From: Gammaproteobacteria bacterium
Lineage (GTDB): Bacteria; Pseudomonadota; Gammaproteobacteria; Burkholderiales; Rhodocyclaceae
DNA length: 64,000 bases
Assembly (NCBI GenBank): GCA_018819515.1
Contig: JAHJPX010000003.1
Coordinates: 62,001-126,000 of the forward strand
Reading direction: 5' to 3'
Shown here: positions 34,917 through 45,331 of the stretch, piece after piece
How the letters are laid out: each line of letters opens with the position of its first letter
How positions within the stretch are numbered: the stretch's first letter is position 1
Position numbers and translations under genes: made by a program
Notes under the pieces: generated by a model
What the model was told of the DNA's origin: nothing
The model's database searches: none
What the model saw: only the letters and a program-made list of their open reading frames with translations

Positions 34917-35992
34917 AGCGGCAGCGAAGCTCCCTTGCGGTTGCGGCCGTAGATGCGCGGCTTGACGAGCCTGTCGATGGCGGGTGTCAGCGTATTCATC
35001 AACAGCACGGCGAAGGCGACGCCTTCCGGATAGCCGCCCCAGGTGCGGATCACATAGGTAAGGAAACCGCAGCCGAGGCCGAAGACGAGTTGGCCGGCGC
35101 GCGTGTTGGGCGAGGTGACGTAGTCGGTGGCGATGAAGAAGGCGCCGAGCAGCGCTGCGCCGGAGAGGACGTGCGTGGTTGCGTCGAGGTAGCGGGCGGG
35201 ATCGACCGCGTGGCCGATGGCGGCGGGGATGGCGATGCCGGCGAGCATGGCGAGCGGGATGTGCCAGGAGATGATGCCCATGGCGATCATGGCGATGCCG
35301 CCGGCGGCGATCAGCAGGCCGGCGGTTTCACCCATGCTGCCCGGGCGCGCGCCGGTGAATGAAAGGTATTGGCCAAGGTGGTCGGCAGAGAGCGACTGCA
35401 GGAGGTCGACGCCGCGCGAAAGCTCGGCCTTGGCGTGGCCGAGCAGCGAGGCGGAGGAGATCGCGTCGAGGTTGGGCACGCCGGTGAGCGTGATCATCAG
35501 TCCGTCGAGGAAGCCGGGCGCGCCGGCAGCAGTCAGCGGCAGTGGTGCCACCCAGGCGGTCATCGCTACCGGGAAGGAGATCAGCAGCGCGACCCGCGCG
35601 ACCATCGCCGGGTTGAACAGGTTCTGGCCGATGCCGCCGAACACCTGCTTGCCGACGATGGTGGCGAACAGGCCGCCGACTGCGCCCAGCCACCACGGCG
35701 CCCAGGGCGGCAGCGACAGCGCCAGCAGCCAGCCGGTGAGGAGTGCCGAGCCGTCGAGCAGCACGGGCCGCGCCCGCCGGCCGGCGAGGCGCAGGCTGAA
35801 AGCTTCGCCGAGCAGCGCGGCGAAGACGGTGATGAACCAGAGGTGGATGGCCGGCCAGCCGTAGAGCCAGAAGCCGTAGAGCGTGGCTGGTGCCAGCGCC
35901 GCCATCACCTTGAGCATGACAACCGAGACGCCGGCGCCGCCGTGGGCGTGCGGCGAAGCGATGGGGGGTGAGGTGGTGGCGAGCGTGTTCAT
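34913..35992 (-). CDS. rnfD: Electron transport complex subunit RnfD
   Basis: 359 residues from ATG 35992. Multi-pass inner-membrane protein of the RnfD/NqrB family (FGGIGQNLFNPAMVARVALLISFP, FIATDYVTSPNTRAGQ, RTWGGYPEGVAFAVLLMN). The usual covalent-FMN motif S/T-G-A-T reads SSAS here (LDAISSASLL), so the flavin-bearing threonine may be a serine. A translational overlap (ATGA) links it with rnfC. In diazotrophs Rnf uses ion-motive force to drive electrons from NADH to ferredoxin or flavodoxin for nitrogenase. Confidence 0.93.
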   Translation of the reverse strand: MNTLATTSPPIASPHAHGGAGVSVVMLKVMAALAPATLYGFWLYGWPAIHLWFITVFAALLGEAFSLRLAGRRARPVLLDGSALLTGWLLALSLPPWAPWWLGAVGGLFATIVGKQVFGGIGQNLFNPAMVARVALLISFPVAMTAWVAPLPLTAAGAPGFLDGLMITLTGVPNLDAISSASLLGHAKAELSRGVDLLQSLSADHLGQYLSFTGARPGSMGETAGLLIAAGGIAMIAMGIISWHIPLAMLAGIAIPAAIGHAVDPARYLDATTHVLSGAALLGAFFIATDYVTSPNTRAGQLVFGLGCGFLTYVIRTWGGYPEGVAFAVLLMNTLTPAIDRLVKPRIYGRNRKGASLPL

Positions 35993-37515
35993 GCCGTCGT
36001 CTCCGCGCCGCTGGTATCGGCGCTTGCGGCCGCGGCGGCGGCTTCCGCGGCTTTCTGTTTGGCGCGCTCGGCCTTGCGGCGGGCGGCGGCTTCCGCCTTT
36101 TCCTTCGCCTCGCGTTCGAGGCGTTCGGCGCGCGCGGCGACCAGGCGCTTGGTGGCGTCGTTGCGCAGTTTTGCGCGGTCGCGCGCGGCGAGTTCGCCCT
36201 TGGCGTGGCCGAAGTACTGCACCAGCGGAATGCGCGAGGGGCAGACATAGGCGCAGCAGCCGCAGGCGATGCAGTCCTTGAGGCCGAGGTCGACCGCGCC
36301 CGCGTAGTCCTCGTTGCGGATGCGTGCCGACATCTCCAGCGGCAGCAGGCCGACCGGGCAGGCGCGCACGCAGGACGAGCAGCGGATGCAGGGTTGCGCT
36401 TCGCCGTCGGCGGCTTCTTCGGCGGTCAGCGCGAGCAGGCCGCTGCTGCCCTTGACCACGGGCACGAACTCGCTCGGCAGCAGCGTGCCCATCATCGGTC
36501 CGCCCATGATCAGGCGCGCCGGCTGCTCCTTGAATTCCGTGGCGGCGATGATGTCCGATACCAGCATGCCGATTGGTGCGACGACGTTGCCCGGTGCGCG
36601 CCAGGCGCCGCCGTTGAGTGTGACGATGCGCTCGACCAGTGGCCGGCCGTGGCGGATCGCGGTATGCACGGCGGCGGCCGTGCCGACGTTGTGCACCAGC
36701 ACGCCGAGGTCGGTGGTGCGGCCGTCGGCCGGCACTTCCTTGCCGGTCAGGGCGGAGAAGAGGTGCTTTTCCGAGCCCATCGGATAGCGTGCCGGCACCG
36801 GGCAGATGCGGATTTCCGGGAAGCCGGCTGCCGCTTGCTGCATGGTGGCGATGGCTTCCGGCTTGTTGTCCTCGATGCCGACCAGCGCTTCTTTCGCGCC
36901 GGTTGCGTGCAGCATCAGGCGGATGCCATCGACGGCTTCGGCGGCGAAATCGCGCATTACGCGGTCGTCGCAGGAAAGATACGGCTCGCATTCGCCGCCG
37001 TTGATGATCAGCGTCGTGATGCCGGTTTTCTTGCCGATGTTGAGTTTGAGTGCCGAGGGGAAAGTCGCGCCGCCCATGCCGACCACACCAGCCGCGCCGA
37101 TGCGGCGGCTGATTTCGGCCGGCTCCAGTGAAAAGGGATCAAAGGCGGGATCGTCGGGAATGTCGGCGGCTTCTATCCAGCGATCCTCGCCGTCGCATTC
37201 GATGGTGATGCCGGGCACGGGCAGGCCGGAAGCGTGCGGCGCGGTGATTTCGCCTACGGCAGTGATGGTGCCGGAACTCGGCGCGTGGATGGCGGCGGAT
37301 GTCGCGCCCTGCGCTTCGGCGATCAACTCGCCCTTCAGTACTTTCTGTCCAACTAGCACGATCGGCCGGGCCGGCGCGCCGATGTGCTGCTGGAGCGGCA
37401 CATAGAGATGGCTCGGCAGCGGCAGGCGGCGCAGCGGCAGGTCGGCGGCCGGGCGCTTGCGGTCGTCCGGATGGATGCCCCAGTGGTTGCCGAAGATGCG
37501 GTCGAGGATGCCCAT
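35989..37515 (-). CDS. rnfC: Electron transport complex subunit RnfC
   Basis: 508 residues from ATG 37515, chosen because GGAGG lies 7 bases upstream; ATG 37521 is too close to it. The NADH/FMN-binding core has GMGGATFPSALKL and INGGECEPYLSCDDR. Two 4Fe-4S sets follow: CIRCSSCVRACP and CIACGCCAYVCP. The C-terminal 70 or so residues are an Ala/Lys/Glu-rich helix typical of long RnfC. It accepts electrons from NADH at the cytoplasmic face. Confidence 0.94.
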   Translation of the reverse strand: MGILDRIFGNHWGIHPDDRKRPAADLPLRRLPLPSHLYVPLQQHIGAPARPIVLVGQKVLKGELIAEAQGATSAAIHAPSSGTITAVGEITAPHASGLPVPGITIECDGEDRWIEAADIPDDPAFDPFSLEPAEISRRIGAAGVVGMGGATFPSALKLNIGKKTGITTLIINGGECEPYLSCDDRVMRDFAAEAVDGIRLMLHATGAKEALVGIEDNKPEAIATMQQAAAGFPEIRICPVPARYPMGSEKHLFSALTGKEVPADGRTTDLGVLVHNVGTAAAVHTAIRHGRPLVERIVTLNGGAWRAPGNVVAPIGMLVSDIIAATEFKEQPARLIMGGPMMGTLLPSEFVPVVKGSSGLLALTAEEAADGEAQPCIRCSSCVRACPVGLLPLEMSARIRNEDYAGAVDLGLKDCIACGCCAYVCPSRIPLVQYFGHAKGELAARDRAKLRNDATKRLVAARAERLEREAKEKAEAAARRKAERAKQKAAEAAAAAASADTSGAETTA

Positions 37516-37530
37516 GATCATGCCTCCGTA

Positions 37531-37572
37531 GGGCCGCCCCAAGGAGGCAGGCGCCCCCCTGTGGGGGGCGGC
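37531..37572 (-). repeat. GC-rich repeat with strong hairpin between rnfB and rnfC
   Basis: CGCCCCCC and GGGGGGCG form a perfect 8-base stem with a TGT loop (37552-37570). The left flank GGGCCGCCCCAAGGAGGC resembles the segment inserted in imuB. It lies in the only sizeable gap (99 bases) of the rnf operon and could modulate the rnfAB/rnfC ratio. Confidence 0.65.
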
Positions 37573-37614
37573 GAACCGAATTGACAAATGAGGTGAGCGT
37601 GGGGGGCCATATCT

Positions 37615-38142
37615 TTAGACGAGAGCAGGCTTGGGCCAGACCCAGTGTTGCAGGGTCACGGGTACGGGTTTCATGACCATCGCCTCGGTCGGACAACGGT
37701 CGATGCAGGCGGCGCAGCCGGTACAGGCTTCGCGGATGACGTTGTGGATCTGCTTCGCTGCGCCGAGGATGGCGTCGGTCGGGCAGACCTTGATGCAGCG
37801 GCAGCAACCGATGCAGATTTCCTCGGAGACGTAGGCGATCTTCGGCCCTTCGTCGACCATGCCCGAGAGGTCGAGCGAGAGGCCGAGTTTTTCCGCCAGT
37901 TCCGAAGCCAGCGCCTTGCCGCCGGGCGGGCAGCAGGTCGGCGCGGCGCGGCCTTCGACGACCGCCGTGGCGGCGCCGGAACAGCCGGGGAAGCCGCATT
38001 GTCCGCAGTTGGTGCCGGGCATCAGGGCCGTGAGTTCATCGACCAGCGGATTGCCCTCGACGGCGAATTTTTTCGCGGCGACGCCGAGGCCAAGGCCGAG
38101 GGCGATGCCGAGCAAGGTGAGGCTTAGTACGGCGGCGATCAT
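37615..38142 (-). CDS. rnfB: Electron transport complex subunit RnfB
   Basis: 175 residues from ATG 38142. One N-terminal membrane anchor (MIAAVLSLTLLGIALGLGLGV), a CGQCGFPGC cluster motif completed by CCPPGG, then two 4Fe-4S ferredoxin motifs (CIGCCRCIKVCP and CTGCAACIDRCP). RnfB passes electrons to ferredoxin. The start overlaps the rnfA stop by 4 bases. Confidence 0.94.
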   Translation of the reverse strand: MIAAVLSLTLLGIALGLGLGVAAKKFAVEGNPLVDELTALMPGTNCGQCGFPGCSGAATAVVEGRAAPTCCPPGGKALASELAEKLGLSLDLSGMVDEGPKIAYVSEEICIGCCRCIKVCPTDAILGAAKQIHNVIREACTGCAACIDRCPTEAMVMKPVPVTLQHWVWPKPALV

Positions 38143-38720
38143 TTGAAGTTCAACCCCGCAAAGCCCATGAAAGCGAGCGATAGCAGACCGGCGAGCACGA
38201 AGCCGATCGGCGCACCGGAAAACGCGGCGGGCACGCGCGCCAGCGCCAGCCGTTCGCGCATGCCGGCGAACATCACCAGCACCAGCGTGAAGCCGAGCGC
38301 CGAGCCGAAGCCGTAGAACAGGCTGGTGACGAAGTTGTTCTTCTCCATCACATTGAGCAGCGCGACGCCAAGCACGGCGCAGTTGGTGGTGATCAACGGC
38401 AGGTAGATGCCCAGCGCCTGGTAGAGGCCGGGGCTGGCCTTCTTTACCGCCAGCTCGACGAATTGAACCGTGGCGGCGATGACCAGGATGAATGTCAGGA
38501 TGCGCAGGTAGGAAAGGCCGAGCGGAACGAGCAGCCAGTTTTCCAGCATCCAGGCCGCGGCACTGGCGACGGTCAGGACGAAGGTCGTGGCCAGGCCCAT
38601 GCCAAAGGCGCTGTCGACGCTCTTCGAGACGCCCATGAACGGGCACAAGCCGAGGAACTTCATCAGCACCACGTTGTTGACCAGGGCGGTCGATATCAGC
38701 AGGAGAAGGAATTCGGTCAT
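38139..38720 (-). CDS. rnfA: Electron transport complex subunit RnfA
   Basis: 193 residues from ATG 38720, the same size as E. coli RnfA; AGGAG is 6 bases upstream. Six membrane segments: MTEFLLLLISTALVNNVVLMKFLGLCPFMGVS and PLITTNCAVLGVALLN hold the cysteines of the shared RnfA/RnfE iron-sulfur site. First gene of the rnf operon, directly behind a sigma-54 promoter and a NifA site. Confidence 0.95.
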   Translation of the reverse strand: MTEFLLLLISTALVNNVVLMKFLGLCPFMGVSKSVDSAFGMGLATTFVLTVASAAAWMLENWLLVPLGLSYLRILTFILVIAATVQFVELAVKKASPGLYQALGIYLPLITTNCAVLGVALLNVMEKNNFVTSLFYGFGSALGFTLVLVMFAGMRERLALARVPAAFSGAPIGFVLAGLLSLAFMGFAGLNFK

Positions 38721-38742
38721 GGATGGCTCCTGGACGGCTATC

Positions 38743-38759
38743 CGCAGGTTTCGTGCCAC
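38743..38759 (-). promoter_or_regulatory. Sigma-54 promoter for the rnf operon
   Basis: On the minus strand TGGCACGAAACCTGC gives GG-N10-GC with the full TGGCACG left half. It predicts a start near 38732, 12 bases before the rnfA ATG. Confidence 0.82.
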
Positions 38760-38849
38760 CCGATTGGCGCGTAAGGGAATTGGCTACAAGCCCGCACCGT
38801 TATGGGGTTTTTTGTTTTTCGCCGCACCCCGAAGGCGCAGCCTTTGTTC

Positions 38850-38865
38850 TGTCGTGTTTGCGACA
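38850..38865 (-). promoter_or_regulatory. NifA upstream activator site (rnf-nifL gap)
   Basis: TGTCGTGTTTGCGACA is TGT-N10-ACA, with an almost palindromic spacer. It is about 93 bases upstream of the rnf -24 element and about 74 bases from a weaker sigma-54-like site in front of nifL, so it could serve both directions. Confidence 0.8.
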
Positions 38866-38937
38866 AGCGGGAATGAAACCGACACTGAAACCTGAATTGC
38901 CCCGCCAGCAGTGGCTCTTGGCGATTTCCGCGGCTAT

Positions 38938-38953
38938 TGGCATGGAACGTGCA
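38938..38953 (+). promoter_or_regulatory. Possible sigma-54 promoter at nifL
   Basis: TGGCATGGAACGTGC has GG-N10-GC spacing. The predicted transcription start coincides with the nifL ATG, which would give a leaderless mRNA, so this may be chance. Confidence 0.35.
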
Positions 38954-38963
38954 GAATGGGGGT

Positions 38964-40486
38964 ATGAAATCGAGCAAACCCACAGGTAGCACCGAGATTC
39001 CCGCCCAGGTGTTCGAGCAGGTCGTCGAGCAGGCTGACCTGGCCGTTTCGATCACCGACACGCGGGCCAATATCCTCTACGTCAATCCGGCGTTCACGCG
39101 CATCACCGGTTACCAACCTGCGGAAGCGATCGGCAAGAACGAGTCGATGCTTTCGCACAAGGTCACGCCGCCGGCGGTATACCAGTCGCTATGGGGCAAA
39201 CTCACGGCGCGTGAATCGTGGAGCGGCCGGCTGGTCAACCGCCGCGCCGATGGCCGCAAGTATCTGGCCGAGCTTATGATTTCGCCGGTACTGGACGAAA
39301 CGGGCGAGGTCATCCATTACCTCGGCCTGCATCGCGACGTCACCGAACTGCATCGTCTCGAATCGGAAGTCCGGAACCAGAAGGCGCTGATCGAATCCGT
39401 GGTCGACGCGGCGCCCGTGGCGATGGCGCTGGTGGATGGGGAAGAGAGCGTCGTCCTCGACAACCAGGAGTACAAGAAACTGATGGGCGACCTGGCGATG
39501 GCCGAGCCGGCCACGGCCATCCTCGATGCCGTTCGCGCCGACATGGGGCATGGGCTTGGCACGCCCCGGTCCGGCAGCCACGCCTTCCTCAACCGCGAGG
39601 TGCGCATCGATCCGCCGGGCAACCGGCCGGCGCGCTGGTTCTCGTGCTCCGGCATCTGGGTGCGGCGCGACGACGGCGATGCCGACAGCTTCTTCGACCA
39701 CCAGAACAGCATCTATCTCCTGTTGGTGGCGATGGAAATCACCGAACTGCGCGCCCAGCAGGAGAAGTCGCGCATGGCCGCCTTGCAGGCCATGCTGGCC
39801 GAAGAGGGGCGCATCAACGCGTTGCGCGAAACGCTGGCGGCGGCCTCCTTCCAGCTCGAAGGGCCGGTCAATGTGATGAACACGGTGCTGGCGACCATGG
39901 AGCGGCGCGGCAGCGGTTTGAATGGTGTGTCGAATGCGGGCGACGCGCTCGCCGATGCCTTGCGCGCGGCGCAGGCGGCGGTCGACACGCTGCGCAACGC
40001 GATTCCTGCGCAATCCGACGAGGTGCCGACGGCGGTCAACCTCAACGAGGCGCTGCACGACGTCCTCAATCTCGCCACCGGACGCATGCTCGCCGCCGGC
40101 ATTCGCGTCGGCTGGCGGCCGCAGGCCGTGCTGCCCGCCATCAACGGCTATCCGAACCGGCTGCGCGCCATGTTCAAGACGCTGGTCGACAACGCCATCG
40201 AGGCGATGAACGTTCGCGGCTGCGTCGAGCGCGAACTCACCATCGCCAGCCGCAGCCTGCCGGATGCGCTGGAAGTCGTCATCGAGGACAGCGGCCCGGG
40301 CATTCCCGAGGACGCACGTTTGAAAGTCTTCGAACCTTTCTACACCACCAAGAAGAATGGCGGCCATCTCGGCACCGGCCTGTCGTCCGCGCTGCAAGTC
40401 GCGCAGGACCACGGCGGCGGCATCGAGATCGATCCGCTGGATGCCGGCGGTTGCCGCGTGCGTATCGTTCTGCCGCTGAAGAGATC

Positions 40487-40490
<4 letters not shown>
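38964..40490 (+). CDS. nifL: Nitrogen fixation regulatory protein NifL
   Basis: 508 residues from ATG 38964, preceded by GGGGG; a TTG at 38937 would only add nine residues. PAS1 (about 20-130) has VVEQADLAVSITDTRANILYVNPAFTRITGY and should bind FAD. A second PAS-like region (145-265), a coiled linker and a GHKL ATPase-like domain follow (VIEDSGPGIPEDARLKVFEPFYTTK, GTGLSSALQVAQDHGGG). There is no phospho-accepting histidine in the H-region (FQLEGPVNVMNT). NifL inhibits NifA in oxidised or nitrogen-replete cells. ATGA overlap with nifA. Confidence 0.94.
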
Positions 40491-42069
<1,579 letters not shown>

Positions 42070-42073
<4 letters not shown>

Positions 42074-42528
42074 CCGTCCGGGATCTCCGGCTCGACAAGC
42101 TTCGCCAGTTGCGACAGCGATTCCTGCCACCCGAGATAGCACATCTCGGCCGGAATGGCGGCGGGAATTCCTTCCTGGACAATGCTGATCTCCGTCCCAC
42201 AGCTCACCTTGGCGAGCGACACCGTCGTCACCATTTCGCCAGGCAGGTTGGGGTCGTCGAAGCGGTCGGTGTAGCGGAGCTTCGTAGGCGGTGTCAGTTC
42301 GAGGAAGCGTCCGCCGAAGGAATGGCTGTGACCCGTGCCGAAGTTGGTGAACGACATGCGGTAGCTGCCGCCGACGCGGGCGTCCATCTCATGTACTTTG
42401 CCGGTGAAGCCGTAGGGTGGCAGCCATCTGGCCATGGCGTCGGGATCGAAAAAGGCGCGGTAGACGCGCTCGGGCGGCGCGCGCAGCACCTGGGAAAGGC
42501 GGACAGTGTGGCCGGCTGTGTCAGGCAT
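42070..42528 (-). CDS. SRPBCC (AHSA1-type) family protein
   Basis: 152 residues. RLSQVLRAPPERVYRAFFDPDAMARWLPPYGF is the usual start of an AHSA1/START-like fold, ending GWQESLSQLAKLVE. Such proteins form a hydrophobic cavity; the ligand is unknown. The 3' end overlaps the convergent nifA by 4 bases. First of five accessory minus-strand genes between nifA and nifB. No nitrogen-fixation role is evident. Confidence 0.88.
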
Positions 42529-42652
42529 GGCGATTCCCCTATCGATAGCCGTGTAGTGCCAAACTCATTGTGGATCTGCCGAATGCACGGTTGCCAATCG
42601 AATGATTGAATACGCAAAAGTGCGCTAGCTGCTGTGGTTGTGACGCCGCGGG

Positions 42653-43030
42653 TCAGGGCTTCGTCGAACACGCACCGCCCGACTGTTTTAGCTCCATGAT
42701 CACCACGTGCGTGGGCGTCTCGCCGACGTTCTCTCCGATGTGCGTTTGCGGTTCCGACCACATCACATCTCCGGCCTTGAATTCCCGCCTGAGCACTTTT
42801 CCGTCCGGCAGGGTCAAGGTGCGTTTGAATGGGGTCAGCGCATAGAGAACAAACGCGGGGTGTGCGTGCCGGTGCGTCCTTTCGCCGGGGACGTCCTGAT
42901 AATCAAGGACGCGAACACAGGCGTTTTCGAGGATAACCTTGTACTTGTCGCCATCGGTTTTAACTGCATCCTGCGCGAGCGCGGAATTGGACAGAGCGGC
43001 AAGCGCCGCGACAATTGAAATGCGTAGCAT
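42653..43030 (-). CDS. Secreted cupin-domain protein
   Basis: 125 residues from ATG 43030. The N-terminus MLRISIVAALAALSNSALAQ is a signal peptide with cleavage after ALA. The rest is a small cupin: THRHAHPAFVLYALT and FKAGDVMWSEPQTHIGENVG provide histidine ligands. Periplasmic, metal-binding by inference. Function unknown. Confidence 0.83.
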   Translation of the reverse strand: MLRISIVAALAALSNSALAQDAVKTDGDKYKVILENACVRVLDYQDVPGERTHRHAHPAFVLYALTPFKRTLTLPDGKVLRREFKAGDVMWSEPQTHIGENVGETPTHVVIMELKQSGGACSTKP

Positions 43031-43191
43031 GGGTTGTGCTCCTGAAGTTTCGAGGTGTCGACCTGTTCCGCGCCTGCCAGCATCGACGAGTGGCAAGCGA
43101 GCCAAGTGGTGGCACGGAACGACACTACGCGCATTTCAAAACCAAGGTGGGCAGTAGTGGCTCTGGGCTGACTTTCCTGGAACTGCTGGCG

Positions 43192-43254
43192 GACGCCGCC
43201 GCGCCGGATCGCCTACCGCATCCAGATCCTCGACATCGAAGTGAAGCAGTCCTG
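43192..43254 (+). pseudogene. Degraded second copy of the nifA 3' end
   Basis: GATCGCCTACCGCATCCAGA and the following bases through GACATCGA(A/G)GTGAAGCAGT match nifA 42026-42067 almost base for base, ending in TGA instead of TAG. The frame reads IAYRIQILDIEVKQS then stop. About 20 bases upstream, GGGCTGACTTTCC (43166-43177) resembles the element tail that lies in nifA. It has no start codon or upstream nifA body, so it is a remnant. Confidence 0.85.
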
Positions 43255-43256
43255 AA

Positions 43257-43811
43257 TCATCGTTCCTCATGCTGTGCGGCTGGCATCGCACTCAGTTCGA
43301 CAAGACGGGAAAGGGTGTTGAAATTTCTCGTTGTTGCGGCGACCTTGAGTTTTCGTTCGAAGAAATTGTTGTGGAATTTCGAGTCGCTTAGTTTCGTCGC
43401 GTAGAGGGTGTAGATCACGCTGCCGACGATCCGCACGTCGTCGGGTGAAAAGTCGAGCCGGCGCAGCTCCTCGACAAGCGGCGCTGACGGGTTTGCGGCG
43501 AGCAGCGAGAAGTAGGTGCGCGAAGCAGCCTCCGGGGGGAACGGGTTGTGCGCCATGACATATTTCAACTGCGCGTGCGTTCGGGCGAGTATTGCGATGT
43601 CGGCACCGATCGCCCGGGCAATGACCTCGTGAACCAACGCCTCGACGGCGGCCTGATCGAGCCCGGATCGGGCGATGACATTGCCGCTCTGGATGTATGT
43701 CCGCACGTCGCGCAGCCCCGCCTCGGCGAGGGCGATGCGCAGTTCGGCCATCGGCACCCGGTTCCTGCCGGTCGGGGTGACGCCGCGCAGCAGAATCGCG
43801 TAGGTCTTCAT
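43257..43811 (-). CDS. DUF1697 family protein
   Basis: 184 residues. MKTYAILLRGVTPTGRNRVPMAELRIALAEAGL and TYIQSGNVIA are the DUF1697 opening; PFPPEAASRTYFSLLA and VIYTLYATKLSDSKFHNNFFERKL complete the match. Function unknown. Its stop is only 2 bases from the nifA remnant. Confidence 0.9.
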   Translation of the reverse strand: MKTYAILLRGVTPTGRNRVPMAELRIALAEAGLRDVRTYIQSGNVIARSGLDQAAVEALVHEVIARAIGADIAILARTHAQLKYVMAHNPFPPEAASRTYFSLLAANPSAPLVEELRRLDFSPDDVRIVGSVIYTLYATKLSDSKFHNNFFERKLKVAATTRNFNTLSRLVELSAMPAAQHEER

Positions 43812-43871
43812 GGTGCAAGACGGTATTGCGCCACGCTGCTTCCCTGCGTATCGGCGACTGTCGAGCGAAAC

Positions 43872-44516
43872 CTATTTTGCACCACGCGACCCGGCAAGCG
43901 CCGCTAAGACGCCAAGACCGATGAATACGCTGCCGCCGAGCCGCTGGCCGAATCGGCGAAGGCCCCGGTCGCGCAAAGCGGGCACCACCGCGCTGGCGGC
44001 AAGCGCATAGGCGCTGTCGGTTGCAGCGGCGATGGCGACGAAGAGCGAGCCGAGCGCCATGCTTTGAAACATCGGCGACGCGTTTTGACCGAGGAACTGC
44101 GGCAGGAAGGCGGCGAAGAAAATGGTGGTCTTGGGGTTGAGCAGGGCAACGATGAATCCATCGCGGAATATACGGCCCAGCGGTGCGGCGACAGGCGCAA
44201 CGATCGGGTTCTCTTCAGAGGAATGGCGGAACATCTGAATACCGAGATAAATGAGGTAGAGCGCGCCGGCGTACTTGACGACCGTAAAGGCGATCGACGA
44301 AACCGCGAACAGCGCGGCAAGGCCGACCGAGGCGGCGAGCATGTTGCCGAAGTTGCCGAGCGCGACGGCGGCGGCCGAAACCAGACCGTACCGGCGACCC
44401 TGGACGAGGCTGCGGGTGACGACGTAGAGCACGCCGGGGCCGGGCGTGATGGCGAGGACGAAACTGGCGGCGAGAAACGCGGAAAACAATGGCCAGGGCG
44501 GAATCAGGTCACTCAT
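43872..44516 (-). CDS. LysE/RhtB family exporter
   Basis: 214 residues with six membrane segments. FVLAITPGPGVLYVVTRSLVQGRRYGLVSAAAVALGN is the LysE signature, and ALLNPKTTIFFAAFLPQF is the second conserved motif. Family members export amino acids or homoserine lactones at the inner membrane. One base separates it from the upstream methyltransferase stop, so both are probably co-transcribed. Confidence 0.93.
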   Translation of the reverse strand: MSDLIPPWPLFSAFLAASFVLAITPGPGVLYVVTRSLVQGRRYGLVSAAAVALGNFGNMLAASVGLAALFAVSSIAFTVVKYAGALYLIYLGIQMFRHSSEENPIVAPVAAPLGRIFRDGFIVALLNPKTTIFFAAFLPQFLGQNASPMFQSMALGSLFVAIAAATDSAYALAASAVVPALRDRGLRRFGQRLGGSVFIGLGVLAALAGSRGAK

Positions 44517-44517
44517 T

Positions 44518-45129
44518 TCATGCCTTTTCCGCGACCATCAGAAACAGCGGGAACTCCGTCTGACCCGGACCGTCACCCTTGGTCATGCGGAACACGGTGT
44601 CGAAACGGACGTTGCGGAATCCCGCCTGTGCTGCCTTCCGGGCGAGTTCGTCGCGGTCGAAGCCCTTGTGTCCGTTGAACGCCGGGCCGTGGAAGGAACC
44701 ATCCTCGCTGTCGAGGTCGGCGAGGCAAAGGTAGCCTGGCGAATCGAGGAGGGTGTAGAGGCTGCGCAATACGCCTTCGGTGTCGGGAATGTGGTGAAGC
44801 GTCATCAGCGAATAGACCAGACCATAGCGGTCGTCCGGCAGGGGATCCGACGCGAGGTCGAGCATCAGCGGCCGCATGTTCGTTGTCCCGGCGGCCGCAA
44901 TTTTCTTGCGCAGTACATCGAGCATGCCCGCGGAGTTGTCGGCCAGGGTGACATGCTTGAGATGAGGGAGGAGGGCGAAGCTCAACAGTCCGGTGCCGCA
45001 GCCGAACTCGAATCCGGTGAGTTCCGACAGCGGGACGTGCCGCCGAATGCCGTCCGCCACGGCCTGCGCGCGGGCGAGTTTGACCGGGTCGGAATCCCAG
45101 GTCGTGGCTTTGTCGTCGAAGTCGTTCAT
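44518..45129 (-). CDS. Class I SAM-dependent methyltransferase
   Basis: 203 residues from ATG 45129 (MNDFDDKATTWDSDPVKLARAQAVADGI), the usual start of this small-molecule methyltransferase group; an in-frame upstream extension is discarded. Motif I is GFEFGCGTGLLSFAL and motif post-I VTLADNSAGML. The substrate is unknown. Its promoter region abuts the nifB control region. Confidence 0.88.
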   Translation of the reverse strand: MNDFDDKATTWDSDPVKLARAQAVADGIRRHVPLSELTGFEFGCGTGLLSFALLPHLKHVTLADNSAGMLDVLRKKIAAAGTTNMRPLMLDLASDPLPDDRYGLVYSLMTLHHIPDTEGVLRSLYTLLDSPGYLCLADLDSEDGSFHGPAFNGHKGFDRDELARKAAQAGFRNVRFDTVFRMTKGDGPGQTEFPLFLMVAEKA

Positions 45130-45226
45130 GGCGGCGGTCGGGTTTCGTGTCGAGTTGCCATTCATTCTAGGGTAGGGCGCACTGCTACCGGTAGGCGGAG
45201 GCGTCGCAACTCCGCCATTCATTCAT

Positions 45227-45242
45227 TGTGGCGTTCCCGACA
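45227..45242 (+). promoter_or_regulatory. NifA upstream activator site (nifB)
   Basis: TGTGGCGTTCCCGACA is TGT-N10-ACA, 42 bases upstream of the sigma-54 -24 element of nifB. Confidence 0.72.
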
Positions 45243-45256
45243 ACCGCTCGTTCAGA

Positions 45257-45272
45257 TGTATATGAATCAACA
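45257..45272 (+). promoter_or_regulatory. Second TGT-N10-ACA motif at nifB
   Basis: TGTATATGAATCAACA also fits the NifA consensus but lies only 12 bases from the -24 element, too close for normal looping; it may be chance or a modulating site. Confidence 0.4.
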
Positions 45273-45282
45273 GGTTACAGGC

Positions 45283-45298
45283 TGGCATCGAGCTTGCA
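45283..45298 (+). promoter_or_regulatory. Sigma-54 promoter for the nifB operon
   Basis: TGGCATCGAGCTTGCA: GG (45284-45285), 10 bases, GC (45296-45297). A very good -24/-12 match. Predicted start is near 45309. Confidence 0.85.
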
Positions 45299-45331
45299 AT
45301 AAGGAAGGCAAACAACTCGCGGAGAACGAAA

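Noticed and set aside
43015..43404. 129-codon plus-strand open frame over the nifA remnant
   Set aside because: It reads the nifA-like segment in the wrong frame and overlaps the DUF1697 gene; the meaningful signal is the nifA tail itself.
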